From contig JACDGV010000010.1 of NCBI GenBank assembly GCA_013821425.1, positions 1 through 64,000 on the forward strand: a DNA stretch of 64,000 nucleotides, given 5' to 3'. The notes below the pieces were generated by a model. That model was not told the DNA's origin, did no database searches, and saw only the letters and a program-made list of their open reading frames with translations. The position numbers were made by a program, and so were the translations under genes. The DNA comes from Nitrosospira sp. Its GTDB lineage: Bacteria; Pseudomonadota; Gammaproteobacteria; Burkholderiales; Nitrosomonadaceae. Below, in pieces: positions 49,265-60,732 of this stretch (its first letter is position 1; each line of letters starts with the position of its first letter).

Positions 49265-51496
49265 ATGTCCTCTCTACTTTCGGCACTGAATCCCGAGCAG
49301 CTCGAAGCCGTCACGTTGCCGCACCAGTCAGCGCTGGTGCTGGCCGGCGCAGGCAGCGGCAAGACCCGGGTACTCACTACCCGCATTGCTTATCTCATCC
49401 AGTCCGGCCAGGTCGGTTCTCATGGCATATTGGCTGTTACTTTCACCAACAAGGCAGCGAAGGAAATGCTCACCCGGATTTCCTCGATATTGCCGGTCAA
49501 TACACGCGGTCTGTGGATAGGAACCTTCCACGGGCTTTGCAACCGGTTGCTGCGGGCCCACCATCAGGACGCTGGGCTGCCGCAGACTTTTCAAATTCTG
49601 GATTCCGCCGATCAGCTGGCTATCATCAAGCGCATTTTGAAAAGCCTGAGCGCCGATGACGCAAAATTTCCGCCGCGGCAGGTTCAGTGGTTCATCAACA
49701 ATGCAAAGGAAGAGGGACTCAGGGCATCTCAGGTGGAAACCTATGACGACTTCGCGCGCGAGATGGCCGTGTTTTATCTGGCTTACGAGGTTCAGTGCAA
49801 TAAGGAAGGCGTGGTTGACTTTGCGGAACTGCTGTTGCGCAGTTACGAGTTGCTGACCCGCAACGAAATTGTGCGGGAGCATTATCGGGGTCGATTCCGC
49901 CACATTCTGGTAGATGAATTTCAGGATACCAGCCGCCTGCAATACAGATGGCTACGCCTGCTCGCTGGTGAGCAGGCGGCCATATTCGCAGTTGGCGACG
50001 ACGATCAGAGCATTTATGCGTTTCGCGGTGCTAACACAGGCAATATGAAAGAGTTCGAGCGTGACTTTCGCGTTTCTAAGATCATTAAACTGGAGCAGAA
50101 TTACCGCTCTCAGGGCAATATACTGGACGCCGCCAATATCCTTATACGCAACAATAGTGGACGGCTAGGCAAGAATCTCTGGACTTCGGAAGGCCACGGC
50201 GAACCGATACGAGTGTTCAACGCGCCGACCGATTTCGATGAAGCCGCGTTTATAGTGGACGAAGTGAAGGCGCTGCGCGCGGAAGGCGTAGCGTTGTCGC
50301 AGATGGCGCTGCTTTACCGTTCCAATGCGCAATCGCGGGTGCTGGAGCACGCTTTGTTCAATGCGGCTTTGCCCTACCGCGTGTATGGCGGCATGCGGTT
50401 CTTTGAGCGGCTGGAGATCAAACATGCCTTGGCGTATCTGCGGCTGATAGCCAATCCCAACGACGATAATGCCCTGCTTCGAGTCGCCAACTTTCCGGTA
50501 CGCGGTATCGGTGCGCGTAGTCTGGAACAATTGCAGAGCGAGGCGACGGCGCAAGGGACGAGCCTGTGGACAGCGATGCTGCGGAAATACGAAAACGGAG
50601 CTACCAGTGTGCCAGGATCAGGCAATGATACCCGGTTGGGAATTGCAGGATATAAAAAACCGGATAAAGCAAAAAAAGGAATTGAAGGTTTTGTTGGGTT
50701 ACTTGAGTCGATGCGTCAGGATTGCGAGGGGTTGCCATTACCGGAAATCGTGGCATATATGCTCGAACATAGCGGACTGGCGGCACACTATCGTGCTGAA
50801 CGCGAGGGAGCGGATCGGCTGGAAAACCTGAACGAACTGATCAATGCCGCTACCAGCTTCGTCCATGAAGCCGAGGATGACGGACTCATGCTATTTCTTA
50901 ATCATGCTTCCCTGGAAGCGGGCGAGCATCAGGCTGGCCATGGCCAGGATGCATTGCAATTGATGACGGTTCACTCCGCCAAGGGACTGGAATTTCACAG
51001 CGTGTTTCTCAGCGGATTGGAGGAAGGTCTGTTTCCCCATGATAATAGTCGAAACGAGGCAGGGGGCCTCGAAGAGGAACGCCGGTTGATGTATGTTGCA
51101 ATAACCCGCGCCCGGCGGCGGTTGTATTTGAGTTTTGCTCAAAGCCGCATGTTGCACGGCCAGACCCGCTATAATATTCCCTCCCGTTTCTTGCAGGAAA
51201 TTCCGGATAGCCTGCTGAAGTGGCCGCAACCATTGCAGAAGACGGTCAATAAAACCCGGGAATTGCCGCCAAGGAGCCTGGGTGCCGGCTATGCTGCGCA
51301 GACACATGCATCTCCGGTTCGGGACGCCGCCGCGTCGCGTTGGCGGATAGGGCAAAATGTCATTCACGCCAAGTTCGGCGCGGGCGTGATCGTCAATTGC
51401 GAGGGTTGCGGTGCGGATGCCCGTGTCGAGGTAAAATTCGGCCGCGCTGGCACCAAATGGCTATTATTGGAATACGCAAAGCTGCTTCCCGCCTGA
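49265..51496 (+). CDS. UvrD/Rep-family ATP-dependent DNA helicase
   Basis: LNPEQLEAVTLPHQSALVLAGAGSGKTRVLTTRIAYLI, VDEFQDTSRLQYRWLRLL, VGDDDQSIYAFRGA, MTVHSAKGLEF motifs. Confidence 0.95.
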   Translation: MSSLLSALNPEQLEAVTLPHQSALVLAGAGSGKTRVLTTRIAYLIQSGQVGSHGILAVTFTNKAAKEMLTRISSILPVNTRGLWIGTFHGLCNRLLRAHHQDAGLPQTFQILDSADQLAIIKRILKSLSADDAKFPPRQVQWFINNAKEEGLRASQVETYDDFAREMAVFYLAYEVQCNKEGVVDFAELLLRSYELLTRNEIVREHYRGRFRHILVDEFQDTSRLQYRWLRLLAGEQAAIFAVGDDDQSIYAFRGANTGNMKEFERDFRVSKIIKLEQNYRSQGNILDAANILIRNNSGRLGKNLWTSEGHGEPIRVFNAPTDFDEAAFIVDEVKALRAEGVALSQMALLYRSNAQSRVLEHALFNAALPYRVYGGMRFFERLEIKHALAYLRLIANPNDDNALLRVANFPVRGIGARSLEQLQSEATAQGTSLWTAMLRKYENGATSVPGSGNDTRLGIAGYKKPDKAKKGIEGFVGLLESMRQDCEGLPLPEIVAYMLEHSGLAAHYRAEREGADRLENLNELINAATSFVHEAEDDGLMLFLNHASLEAGEHQAGHGQDALQLMTVHSAKGLEFHSVFLSGLEEGLFPHDNSRNEAGGLEEERRLMYVAITRARRRLYLSFAQSRMLHGQTRYNIPSRFLQEIPDSLLKWPQPLQKTVNKTRELPPRSLGAGYAAQTHASPVRDAAASRWRIGQNVIHAKFGAGVIVNCEGCGADARVEVKFGRAGTKWLLLEYAKLLPA

Positions 51497-51506
51497 GAGG
51501 TACAGC

Positions 51507-52229
51507 TCAGGCAGTTTCCGCCGTGTCGATGAAAATATCGTTGTAGCTTACGTAGATCGAGGCAAACAGGGTAGGTATCAGTACAAACAATCCCAAGCCA
51601 TAGGGTATTGTCGCGATTACCGTCAGGACCACCAGTATTACCGCATAAATCTGGAACGCCATGATATTTTTCAGGCAGGCGAAAAAGCTTAGCCGCATTG
51701 CGTCGAGCGGGGGCATGTCCCTGAATATGACAAGTAAAGGTGCAAACCAGGCCGCCATCATCAGTGGGATGGATAACGTTAACGCGACAAGAGAGGCGGA
51801 CAACATATCGCCGGATACACTTTTCAACTCGTTTTCGTCGACCCGCTTTCCTTCCAGCAATAGACCCATCAGGACATCGCCGCCAACCAGCATGAACACG
51901 CCAAGAATCAGCACTTGTCCTACCAGATAAATTCCTCCTATCGTAATCAACGGCGTTGGGCTATTCTTGAAGCCCGCCACTAAATGGGAGAGCTCCAGCG
52001 CTCCGCCCTGCTCAAGATTTTTGCAGCCCATCATCAGCCCAGCCAGAAACACCGGCGACAGCAACGTGAAAATAAATTGTCCCGCCATCGGGATTAGCGC
52101 GAGCGTGGCGGCGATGAGCAGCAAGGTGGCGCATAACAGAATCCATACCACTGGAACCTGGCGGAATAGCGAGAAGCCGCGCACGATCCATTGCCATCCT
52201 TGTTTTGCATCGACTTGCCTGACTTCCAT
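51507..52229 (-). CDS. BPSS1780 family membrane protein
   Basis: VDAKQGWQWIVRGFSLFRQVPVVWI and repeated TM segments. Confidence 0.8.
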   Translation of the reverse strand: MEVRQVDAKQGWQWIVRGFSLFRQVPVVWILLCATLLLIAATLALIPMAGQFIFTLLSPVFLAGLMMGCKNLEQGGALELSHLVAGFKNSPTPLITIGGIYLVGQVLILGVFMLVGGDVLMGLLLEGKRVDENELKSVSGDMLSASLVALTLSIPLMMAAWFAPLLVIFRDMPPLDAMRLSFFACLKNIMAFQIYAVILVVLTVIATIPYGLGLFVLIPTLFASIYVSYNDIFIDTAETA

Positions 52230-52285
52230 TTTTGAATCTCCGGTAGAGCTTCACTTGAAACGAGTTCTGGCTCGCAGTTTCGCGC

Positions 52286-53236
52286 TCAAACCCACACCGA
52301 GGCCGCGCTCGATCGGGATGCCGCATGATTTCTCAATACATGCATAAAGTGAGCCGGATCCTTGACATGGGTAAGCTGACCCGGGCGAGGCAAATAATAA
52401 TCCTGCAGCCGTGATAACCAGAAACGCAAAGCGGCGCCGCGCAGCATCACCGGCCAGGCGCTGTGTTCGGCCGCGGTAAGGGGACGGGTGCGGTGGTAGG
52501 CTTCGAGCAAGGAAAATGTCCGGGCAACATCCAGTTCGCTGCTTTCATCCATGCACCAGTCATTGGCGGTAATAGCAAGATCGTACAGCAAGACATCGTT
52601 GCAGGCGAAATAGAAGTCGATCACCCCGCCCATGGCTCCGTCATTGAACAGTACATTGTCGCGAAACAGATCAGCATGGATTACGCCGCGCGGGAGGTTT
52701 TCAAAACGGCATAATGATTGAAAACGCAGCTCTTCCTTCAGGATCTCGGCTTCTTCTGCCGATAGAAACGGGATAATATCGAGTGCTGCGGCTTTCCACC
52801 ACTTCGGTCCCCGCGAGTTCGCCATTTTCTCCGGATAGGACATGCCCGATAAATGCATGTTCGCCAGAAGCTCACCAACTTCGGCACAGTGAGCGGAGGT
52901 CGGATGTTCCTGAGATTTTCCGGGTAGACAAGTCACGATGCCTGCCGGTTTGCCGTTGAGTTCTCCAAGGAAGTTATTGTCGAGGTCCGCCACGGGGCGA
53001 GGGCATGGGATGCCATGACGTGACAAATACGCCATGAGGTTAAGGTAGTAGGGCAGGTCGCAACAGCTCAGTTTCTCAAACAGGGTGAGAACATATTTGC
53101 CGTGACTCGTCGTGACGAAGTAATTTGTGTTTTCGATACCCGAGGAGATTCCTTCCAGGTTTATAAGCGTGCCGAGAGAGTAGTTTCTTAGCCAGCTCGA
53201 CAGCTGATGTTGGGTGACGGTAGTGAAGACAGACAT
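52286..53236 (-). CDS. thrB: Homoserine kinase
   Basis: [57 protein letters not shown]. Confidence 0.93.
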   Translation of the reverse strand: MSVFTTVTQHQLSSWLRNYSLGTLINLEGISSGIENTNYFVTTSHGKYVLTLFEKLSCCDLPYYLNLMAYLSRHGIPCPRPVADLDNNFLGELNGKPAGIVTCLPGKSQEHPTSAHCAEVGELLANMHLSGMSYPEKMANSRGPKWWKAAALDIIPFLSAEEAEILKEELRFQSLCRFENLPRGVIHADLFRDNVLFNDGAMGGVIDFYFACNDVLLYDLAITANDWCMDESSELDVARTFSLLEAYHRTRPLTAAEHSAWPVMLRGAALRFWLSRLQDYYLPRPGQLTHVKDPAHFMHVLRNHAASRSSAASVWV

Positions 53237-53301
53237 TCAGCGCGAAAAAAGGAGGGCAAAAGCAGTATAAGCAGATCCAATCTTGCTGCTTTCCATAAGA
53301 T

Positions 53302-53667
53302 TCAAAACTCGCGTATCACCCACATTGGTGGACGAATGCCTTGATCCAGACCACCGCTGCCATGGGCGGAAAATGTTCCGTCCCCCTGGTTATCGATCAG
53401 ATAATACGGCAGGCCAATGCGAGGCGTTACCTTGATCATGTAAAGGCGTCCGTTGACGCGGTATTCCTCGATCTTATCCTCTCCGCGCCGGGTGATTGTA
53501 ACCTGAGGCTCAAGCGAGTCATCATCCTCCCCGGCGCCGGGGGGAGGCAGAGGCAACTCCGGTGGTTCCGGCACTTCCGGCAGAGGCTGCAGGTCCTTCG
53601 GTTGGTTGGACTGTGCCGCCGCGGGTAACGCGGAGCTTAGTAACAATAGAAGAACTGTACGACGCAT
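53302..53667 (-). CDS. DUF2782 domain-containing protein
   Basis: Signal peptide; Pro-rich linker; PQVTITRRGEDKIEEYRVNGRLYMIKVTPRIGLPYYLID. Confidence 0.85.
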   Translation of the reverse strand: MRRTVLLLLLSSALPAAAQSNQPKDLQPLPEVPEPPELPLPPPGAGEDDDSLEPQVTITRRGEDKIEEYRVNGRLYMIKVTPRIGLPYYLIDNQGDGTFSAHGSGGLDQGIRPPMWVIREF

Positions 53668-53738
53668 GGCGCCTCCCGGCAGGGGTAAGGGTCAATGAAC
53701 CCATTCTATCCGAAATGATGCCGCAAATGATGCCGCTA

Positions 53739-54467
53739 TTACAGATTCAGTTGGACTTCGCGCTCTGCCGCGGAAGACTCGAAGCCACGGGTTTCGTAGT
53801 ACTTGAATATTGCGTCCACGATCTCGCCCGGCTCATCGATCACCTGTATCAGGTCCATGTCTTCTGGAGCGATCATGGCTTCGGCTACCAGCACCTGTCG
53901 GAGCCAGTCCAGGATGCCGCCCCAGAAATCCGAACAGACCAGGATAATAGGCATTTTCCGTGTCTTGCCGGTCTGAACCAGGGTAAGCGCCTCGAACAGC
54001 TCGTCCAGTGTACCGAATCCGCCGGGTAGCACGATGTATGCGGTGGCCAGTTTGACGAACATATACTTGCGTGCAAAGAAGTGCCGGAATGTCTGGCTGA
54101 CATCCTGATAGATGTTGCGCCGCTGTTCGTGGGGGAGTTGGATGTTCAGGCCGATACTGGGCGACTCACCAAAATAAGCACCCTTGTTGGCGGCTTCCAT
54201 GATACCCGGCCCCCCGCCGGATATCACGGCGAAACCCGCATCAGACAGTCGGCGCGCAATCTGCTCGGTAAGTTTATAAGTAGGATGGTCGGGAAGTGTG
54301 CGCGCACTTCCAAAAATGCTTACTGCGGGCCTGATCGAATTCAGGCGTTCCGTCGCCTCGACAAATTCTGCCATAATCCCGAACACGCGCCACGACTCCC
54401 TCGCCGACCAGGTTTTTTCCTGAAACTCGTACGTCATGGTACGGGCTAACTTATCTTGCGTGCTCAT
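53739..54467 (-). CDS. TIGR00730 family Rossmann-fold (LOG-like) protein
   Basis: SIFGSARTLPDHPTYKLTEQIARRLSDAGFAVISGGGPGIMEAANKGA, LPGGFGTLDELFEALTLVQTGK. Confidence 0.93.
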   Translation of the reverse strand: MSTQDKLARTMTYEFQEKTWSARESWRVFGIMAEFVEATERLNSIRPAVSIFGSARTLPDHPTYKLTEQIARRLSDAGFAVISGGGPGIMEAANKGAYFGESPSIGLNIQLPHEQRRNIYQDVSQTFRHFFARKYMFVKLATAYIVLPGGFGTLDELFEALTLVQTGKTRKMPIILVCSDFWGGILDWLRQVLVAEAMIAPEDMDLIQVIDEPGEIVDAIFKYYETRGFESSAAEREVQLNL

Positions 54468-54485
54468 CGGAAGCCTTTGAAATTA

Positions 54486-57221
54486 ATGAAAACATTATTA
54501 CTGGTCGACGGTTCATCCTACCTGTACCGCGCTTTTCATGCACTGCCCGATTTTCGCAACCGCAGTAACGAACCAACCGGCGCGATTTACGGCGTACTCA
54601 GCATGCTGCGCCGTCTGCACAAGGATTACCAAGCCGATTATAGCGCGTGCGTATTTGATGCAAAAGGCAAGACTTTCCGCGACGACCTTTACGCCCAGTA
54701 CAAGTCGCATCGCCCGCCCATGCCGGATGACCTTGCCAGGCAGATAGCGCCGCTGCATGAATGTATCAATGGCATGGGATGGCCGATGCTGATCGTAGAA
54801 GGCGTGGAGGCGGATGATGTAATTGGCACCCTGGCTAAAGAGGCTGAGCGCGAGAACATGCGTTGCATCATTTCCACCGGCGACAAGGACATCGCGCAAC
54901 TGGTAAAGCCGCAGGTAACACTGGTCAATACTATGACAAACGAAACGCTCGATGAAGCGGGCGTACTCGCGCGTTTTGGGGTATCGCCAGCGCGCATGCT
55001 CGACTATCTTGCACTGGTCGGCGACGCATCCGACAATATTCCTGGCGTAGAAAAGGTGGGTCCCAAAACGGCTGTAAAATGGCTCAAACAGTACGGCACC
55101 CTGGACAACCTCATTATTCACGCGCACGAGATAGGCGGCGTGGTGGGGGGAAACCTGCGCGGGTCCCTCGACTGGTTAACTCGATCCCGCGAACTCCTTG
55201 CGATAAAGTGCGACGTTCCGTTACCGGTCAGGCTGCATGACCTTGGGCCACAACCGCAGGATACCGCAAAGCTGGAAGCGTTGTATGACCGGCTGGATTT
55301 TAAAACCTGGTTGCGGGAATTGCGGCAGCAAGCGGTAGCAGGAGACAACGCATATGTGACATCCCCCGCCGGGTTGAAGGAAGCGGAGGCAGACCGCTCA
55401 TCTGCCGGAGCGATCCGGGTGGACTATCAGACCATCCTTACCCTGCCCCAACTGGATGAATGGATCAGGCGTATCGATGCGGCGTCCCTGGTTTCGGTGG
55501 ACACCGAAACAACCGGGCTTAATCCGATGCAGGCCCAACTCGTCGGCATTGCCTTTTCGGTTGAGGCTCATAGCGCAGCTTACGTGCCACTCGCGCATCG
55601 ATATGCCGGTGCGCCGCCTCAACTATCGGCCGGGATGGTGCTCGATAAGCTGAAGCCCTGGTTAATGGACCCCGCCAAACCGAAGCTGGGGCAGAACCTC
55701 AAATACGACAAGCATATATTTGCCAACCATGGAATTGCCCTGAACGGGGTTGTCCATGACACACTGTTACAGTCCTACGTGCTCGAGTCGCACCGTCCGC
55801 ACGATATGGATAACCTTGCATTGCGGCATCTCGGTACCAGAACCATTGGCTATGATGAGATCACCGGCAAGGGAGCAGGCCGGATATGCTTTGATCAGGT
55901 CGACATTGAACGTGCCTCGCAATATGCGGCGGAGGATGCCGACATCACGCTACAGCTTCACCAGCAGCTTTACCCGGGAATCAGCGGGGATGTAAAGCTT
56001 GCACATGTTTATCACACCCTCGAAATCCCGGTAATGGATATATTGTTCCAGATGGAACGCCACGGCGTACTGCTGGACTTGAAGTTGCTGGAAAGCCAAA
56101 GCCGCGAACTCGGCGAGAAAATGATGGCGCTGGAGGATCGCGCCTGCGCAATCGCCGGGCAGCCATTCAATTTGAATTCAACCAAGCAGATTCAGGAGAT
56201 CCTGTTCGAGAGGCTCAAGCTCCCTGTCATTAAAAAAACCCCGGGGGGCGTCCCTTCCACCGACGAAGACGTGCTGCAACGGCTGGCGCTGGACTACCCG
56301 CTAGCAAAGGTTCTGCTCCATTACCGGGGCTTAGCCAAGCTCAAATCGACTTACACCGATAAGCTCCCCCGCATGGTCGATCCGGTTACCGGCCGGGTCC
56401 ATACGAATTACGCACAGGCGGTCGCGGTGACAGGGAGGCTTGCCAGCAACGAACCCAATCTGCAAAACATCCCGGTGCGCACCGCGGAGGGCCGCCGTAT
56501 TCGCGAGGCTTTTATCGCATCACCGGGGCACAGCATCATTTCCGCTGATTATTCGCAAATTGAGCTGCGCATCATGGCGCACATATCGCAGGACGCGGGG
56601 CTGCTCAAAGCTTTCGCCGAAGGGGAGGACATACACCGCGCCACTGCCGCCGAAGTGTTCGGCATTCCGCTGGAAGCGGTAGGCAGCGAGCAGCGCCGCT
56701 ATGCGAAAATCATCAACTTCGGTTTGATCTATGGCATGTCGGAATTCGGGCTCGCCTCGCAGCTTGGCATCGAACGCGCCGCCGCCAGGGCTTACATGGA
56801 CCGCTATTTCGCGCGCTACCCCGGTGTCGCAAATTACATGCAGCATACCCGGGAGGCTGCGAGAGAAACGGGTCGTGTCGAGACGGTGTTCGGACGCCGG
56901 CTATGGCTGCCCGAGATCAATAGTTCCAATGGCAATCGCCGGCAGGCTGCGGAACGTGCCGCGATTAATGCGCCGATGCAGGGTACCGCGGCGGATATCA
57001 TCAAGCTTGCCATGATTGCGGCGCAGGGTTGGCTGGTGCGAGAAAACCTGCGCAGCAAACTTATCATGCAGGTTCACGATGAACTCGTGCTGGAAGTGCC
57101 GGAAGATGAGATCGAAACCGTGAAATACGAACTGCCTAAGCTCATGGGTAATGTAGCGAAACTTGAGGTACCGTTGATGGTGGACGTTGGCGTGGGGCCG
57201 AACTGGGAGCAGGCGCACTAA
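54486..57221 (+). CDS. polA: DNA polymerase I
   Basis: LLLVDGSSYLYRAFHALP, 3'-5' exo VSVDTETTGLNPM, SADYSQIELRIMAHIS, RRYAKIINFGLIYGMS, QVHDELVLEVP; start at MKTLLLVDG. Confidence 0.97.
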   Translation: MKTLLLVDGSSYLYRAFHALPDFRNRSNEPTGAIYGVLSMLRRLHKDYQADYSACVFDAKGKTFRDDLYAQYKSHRPPMPDDLARQIAPLHECINGMGWPMLIVEGVEADDVIGTLAKEAERENMRCIISTGDKDIAQLVKPQVTLVNTMTNETLDEAGVLARFGVSPARMLDYLALVGDASDNIPGVEKVGPKTAVKWLKQYGTLDNLIIHAHEIGGVVGGNLRGSLDWLTRSRELLAIKCDVPLPVRLHDLGPQPQDTAKLEALYDRLDFKTWLRELRQQAVAGDNAYVTSPAGLKEAEADRSSAGAIRVDYQTILTLPQLDEWIRRIDAASLVSVDTETTGLNPMQAQLVGIAFSVEAHSAAYVPLAHRYAGAPPQLSAGMVLDKLKPWLMDPAKPKLGQNLKYDKHIFANHGIALNGVVHDTLLQSYVLESHRPHDMDNLALRHLGTRTIGYDEITGKGAGRICFDQVDIERASQYAAEDADITLQLHQQLYPGISGDVKLAHVYHTLEIPVMDILFQMERHGVLLDLKLLESQSRELGEKMMALEDRACAIAGQPFNLNSTKQIQEILFERLKLPVIKKTPGGVPSTDEDVLQRLALDYPLAKVLLHYRGLAKLKSTYTDKLPRMVDPVTGRVHTNYAQAVAVTGRLASNEPNLQNIPVRTAEGRRIREAFIASPGHSIISADYSQIELRIMAHISQDAGLLKAFAEGEDIHRATAAEVFGIPLEAVGSEQRRYAKIINFGLIYGMSEFGLASQLGIERAAARAYMDRYFARYPGVANYMQHTREAARETGRVETVFGRRLWLPEINSSNGNRRQAAERAAINAPMQGTAADIIKLAMIAAQGWLVRENLRSKLIMQVHDELVLEVPEDEIETVKYELPKLMGNVAKLEVPLMVDVGVGPNWEQAH

Positions 57222-57641
57222 AAGTTTTATCGGGTCGTTTGCAAAATTCATTCCGTAAGGGGTAAGTTCCACCGAAAACAGGCGTTAGCGCTACATCATG
57301 GACTTGTGGAGCGCAGCCGAAGCGAGCAGCAAGCTGCATTAAAATGCCGGCTTACTCGACATGGCTTGCTGTCGTTATGTAAACCGGATTTTCTGGTGCC
57401 AATTTACCACCAGCGCTGCTGCCGTGAGCAGAAGCAGCAAGACGATTAAGGGAGGTCAGTCCCATTACCTCAGCGAAGACCTGTTGCCCAGCAACAATAT
57501 CGGGGCCCATAGAAAAAGCTTTCACGTACGCGAGCGTTGCGCCAACCAACCGGCGCGCCCCGCGTGTATCGTACTGGTGTTGGCAACAGAAACGAACGGA
57601 CAAACTATTCACTCTTCAACGAATCGATAAGGAACAGAAAT

Positions 57642-58364
57642 ATGACTGCAACCAACAAGATCCTCATAATCGTTACCAACGCTGATGAATTCGAAAAGGT
57701 GGGATTCAGAACGGGACTGTGGCTTAGCGAGCTAACCCATTTCTGGGAGGTCGCTGAAGAGGCGGGTTGTCAAATGGATATCGCCAGCCTGTCGGGTGGA
57801 AAAATCCCCATCGATCCGGAAAGCCTGATGATCCCGCAAGCAGCTGACGCGGTCGGCCTGAAAGGCGATGTGTCCAAGCGGTACGAAGATCGGTCCTTCA
57901 TGAACCTGCTGGATAACACACTCAAGGTGTCGGACGTGAATTCCGCGGCGTATGATGCTATTTACATGACAGGGGGACATGGTGTCATGTTCGATTTCCC
58001 TAAAAGCGTGGCCCTGGCAGAGTTAACCGCCAAGTTCTACGAGTCCAGCAAAGTTGTTTCGGCTGTATGTCATGGACCCTGTGGCCTGCTGGAAGTAAAG
58101 TTGAGCAACGGGGAGCTTCTGATTAAAGGCAAGAACGTAACAGGCTTTTCATGGAATGAAGAAGTCCTGGCAAAACGCGACCATGCGGTTCCGTTCAATC
58201 TCGAGGAAGAACTGCAAAGGCGGGAAGCCAACTACAGCAAGGCATTGGTGCCCTTCAGCTCTCATGTTGTGGAGGATGGTCTGCTGATTACGGGCCAAAA
58301 TCCTGGAAGCGCCCTTGGGGTAGGAAAGGCCGTAGTCAAAAAACTGGAAGAAGTGAGACGATAG
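57642..58364 (+). CDS. DJ-1/PfpI-type glutamine amidotransferase-like (Hsp31-like) protein
   Basis: AIYMTGGHGVMFDFPKSVALAEL, VVSAVCHGPCGLLEV nucleophile elbow; start at MTATNKILIIVTN. Confidence 0.88.
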   Translation: MTATNKILIIVTNADEFEKVGFRTGLWLSELTHFWEVAEEAGCQMDIASLSGGKIPIDPESLMIPQAADAVGLKGDVSKRYEDRSFMNLLDNTLKVSDVNSAAYDAIYMTGGHGVMFDFPKSVALAELTAKFYESSKVVSAVCHGPCGLLEVKLSNGELLIKGKNVTGFSWNEEVLAKRDHAVPFNLEEELQRREANYSKALVPFSSHVVEDGLLITGQNPGSALGVGKAVVKKLEEVRR

Positions 58365-58530
58365 GGCCGTGCTCACGTGGGCAGTGGCTGTAGTGAAGTA
58401 GTACTTGAAGGTATGCCCCGAGCCGGCCTGGGACGCTCCCGTAGCGGGGAGCTTTATATACTTGCTAACGCCGTGAAAATTGCCGTAGAATCACACCCTT
58501 TTCGGTTTTAGACCTCCATAGGGATTAGAC

Positions 58531-58797
58531 ATGGTCATTATTCGACTAGCGCGAGGCGGCGCCAAGAAACGCCCATTTTTCAACATGGTGGTAGCAGATT
58601 CGCGCGACGCCCGGGATGGCAAGTTCATCGAACGCATCGGTTTTTATAACCCCAGGGCGGCTGGGAGTGAAGAGGCGTTGCGCGTTCAGCTTGATCGCGT
58701 GACCTACTGGCAGTCACAGGGTGCGCAGCTGTCCGACACGGTGACCAGACTGGTCAAGCAATTTGGTGCAAGAGAAAAAGCAGCCACAGGAAGCTGA
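58531..58797 (+). CDS. rpsP: 30S ribosomal protein S16
   Basis: [41 protein letters not shown]. Confidence 0.97.
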   Translation: MVIIRLARGGAKKRPFFNMVVADSRDARDGKFIERIGFYNPRAAGSEEALRVQLDRVTYWQSQGAQLSDTVTRLVKQFGAREKAATGS

Positions 58798-59332
58798 ACC
58801 AGGGGAAGCAGCCGAACCGATGGTAGTAATGGGGCGCGTTGCTGGTCCCCATGGGGTGTTGGGCTGGATAAAAGTTTTTCCCCATACCGAATATGTGGAT
58901 GGACTGCTTGATTATCCCGTGTGGTGGCTGGGCAGTGGTGACGGCGGGTGGCGCAGGTTCAAGGTGGTTGCCGGCGAAGTTCACGGCAATAAATTGATTG
59001 CCCTGCTTGAGCAATATGTCGACCGTACCGCCGCGCTGCGGCTGAAAGGTCTGCAGATCGCGGTTCCCCGAAGCGAATTGCCAGACTTATCGGAAAATGG
59101 TAACGACGGCTACTACTGGTCGGACTTGATTGGCCTTGAAGTAGTAAATCTGCAGGGGGAAGAACTTGGGAAAGTGACTGGATTACTTCAAACCGGTGCC
59201 AATGATGTACTTCAAGTGCAAACCCTGAACGAAGGCAAGAACGAAAAATTGATTCCGTTCATCGATCGGGTAATCGTCAAGGTAGATTTGACGGCGGGGC
59301 GGGTAACAGTGGACTGGGGAATGGACTACTAG
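58763..59332 (+). CDS. rimM: Ribosome maturation factor RimM
   Basis: [24 protein letters not shown]...[14 protein letters not shown]; rpsP-rimM-trmD-rplS order. Confidence 0.95.
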   Translation: MVQEKKQPQEAEPGEAAEPMVVMGRVAGPHGVLGWIKVFPHTEYVDGLLDYPVWWLGSGDGGWRRFKVVAGEVHGNKLIALLEQYVDRTAALRLKGLQIAVPRSELPDLSENGNDGYYWSDLIGLEVVNLQGEELGKVTGLLQTGANDVLQVQTLNEGKNEKLIPFIDRVIVKVDLTAGRVTVDWGMDY

Positions 59333-59333
59333 C

Positions 59334-60110
59334 ATGACGATGGAATTTGACGTAGTCACGCTGTTTCCCGAAATGTTCGACGCAATTACCAAATATGGCG
59401 TCACCGGCAGGGCTAACGGAAATGTATATCATTTGCAGACGTGGAACCCGCGCCAGTTCACAGACGATAATTACCACACCGTAGATGACCGTCCCTATGG
59501 GGGCGGGCCGGGAATGGTGATGCTGGCGAAACCGCTGGAAAAAGCCGTCACGGCGGCGAGAAACAGGCAGGAAGCGAAGGGCCTCGGGGGAATTAACGGC
59601 ACGAAGGTGATCTACCTTTCTCCCCAGGGACGCTCCCTGAATCATGACGTAGTAATGGAACTATCACAATTACCGGCGCTGGTGCTACTGGCGGGGCGCT
59701 ACGAGGGGGTCGATGAGCGCTTAATAGAGCGCCAGGCGGATTATGAAATTTCCATTGGCGATTATGTGCTCTCTGGCGGAGAGTTGGCGGCAATGGTACT
59801 GATAGACTGTCTGGTGCGGCAAATGCCAGGCGTGCTCGGGGACCCCGAGTCCGCCCGCCAGGAATCGTTTACAAGCGGATTACTGGATTTTCCCCAGTAC
59901 ACGCGACCTGAGGTTTATCAGGGAGCTGTTGTGCCTGAAGTTTTGATGTCTGGCAATCATGCCAGAATCAAGCGCTGGCGTTTGCAGCAGTCGCTGGGCA
60001 GGACATGGCTTAGACGGCCGGATATGCTCGCATTGAAAATCGAGAACGGTCTCAGCGGGGAAGAGAAGAAGTTGCTGGAAGAATTTCAGCGTGCCTATGA
60101 AACCAATTAA
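59334..60110 (+). CDS. trmD: tRNA (guanine-N1)-methyltransferase
   Basis: [60 protein letters not shown]. Confidence 0.97.
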   Translation: MTMEFDVVTLFPEMFDAITKYGVTGRANGNVYHLQTWNPRQFTDDNYHTVDDRPYGGGPGMVMLAKPLEKAVTAARNRQEAKGLGGINGTKVIYLSPQGRSLNHDVVMELSQLPALVLLAGRYEGVDERLIERQADYEISIGDYVLSGGELAAMVLIDCLVRQMPGVLGDPESARQESFTSGLLDFPQYTRPEVYQGAVVPEVLMSGNHARIKRWRLQQSLGRTWLRRPDMLALKIENGLSGEEKKLLEEFQRAYETN

Positions 60111-60157
60111 AAGCAGCAGCAACCAAGGAATATGAAGCTAAAGCCAAGGAGTCATAA

Positions 60158-60565
60158 ATGAATGTGATCGAACAACTTGAGAACGAAGAGATTAGCCGTC
60201 TCGGCAAGACAATTCCGGCCTTCGCCCCTGGCGACACCGTAGTGGTCAGCGTCAAGGTGGTGGAAGGTGACCGCAAGCGCATACAGGCTTATGAAGGTAT
60301 TGTCATCGCCATCCGCAACCGTGGTCTCAACTCGGCCTTCACGGTGCGAAAGGTATCCAGCGGCGAGGGGGTTGAACGTACTTTCCAGACTTATTCCCCG
60401 CTGATTGCCAGCATAGAGATCAAGCGACGTGGCGACGTTCGCCGCGCCAAGCTTTATTACCTGAGAGACCGCTCCGGCAAGTCGGCACGTATTCGTGAAA
60501 AGCTTCCCGCCCGCGCTGCTGTGAAGAAGGAAGGGAAGGCAATACAGAAGGCCGAGCCGGCCTAA
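60158..60565 (+). CDS. rplS: 50S ribosomal protein L19
   Basis: [60 protein letters not shown]. Confidence 0.97.
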   Translation: MNVIEQLENEEISRLGKTIPAFAPGDTVVVSVKVVEGDRKRIQAYEGIVIAIRNRGLNSAFTVRKVSSGEGVERTFQTYSPLIASIEIKRRGDVRRAKLYYLRDRSGKSARIREKLPARAAVKKEGKAIQKAEPA

Positions 60566-60732
60566 GCTGGCGCCCTCAGGGATTCCAATCTCGGGGATTC
60601 CATTAGAGGTTCATAAATCGCTGGCGCAATAGCCAATAGCATCGATACCGCGAGTCAGGAGAAGGGCTTTTCAATGGGGGCGCGGCCTGTTCTTCAAGAG
60701 GCCGCTATTGGGGGGCAAAACCGGAACTGCAG

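Noticed and set aside
58434-58456. GCTCCC-GTAGC-GGGGAGC-TTTAT hairpin upstream of rpsP as a terminator
   Set aside because: Short stem with a weak T-run; could be a terminator for the DJ-1/PfpI-like gene but not strong enough to list as a feature
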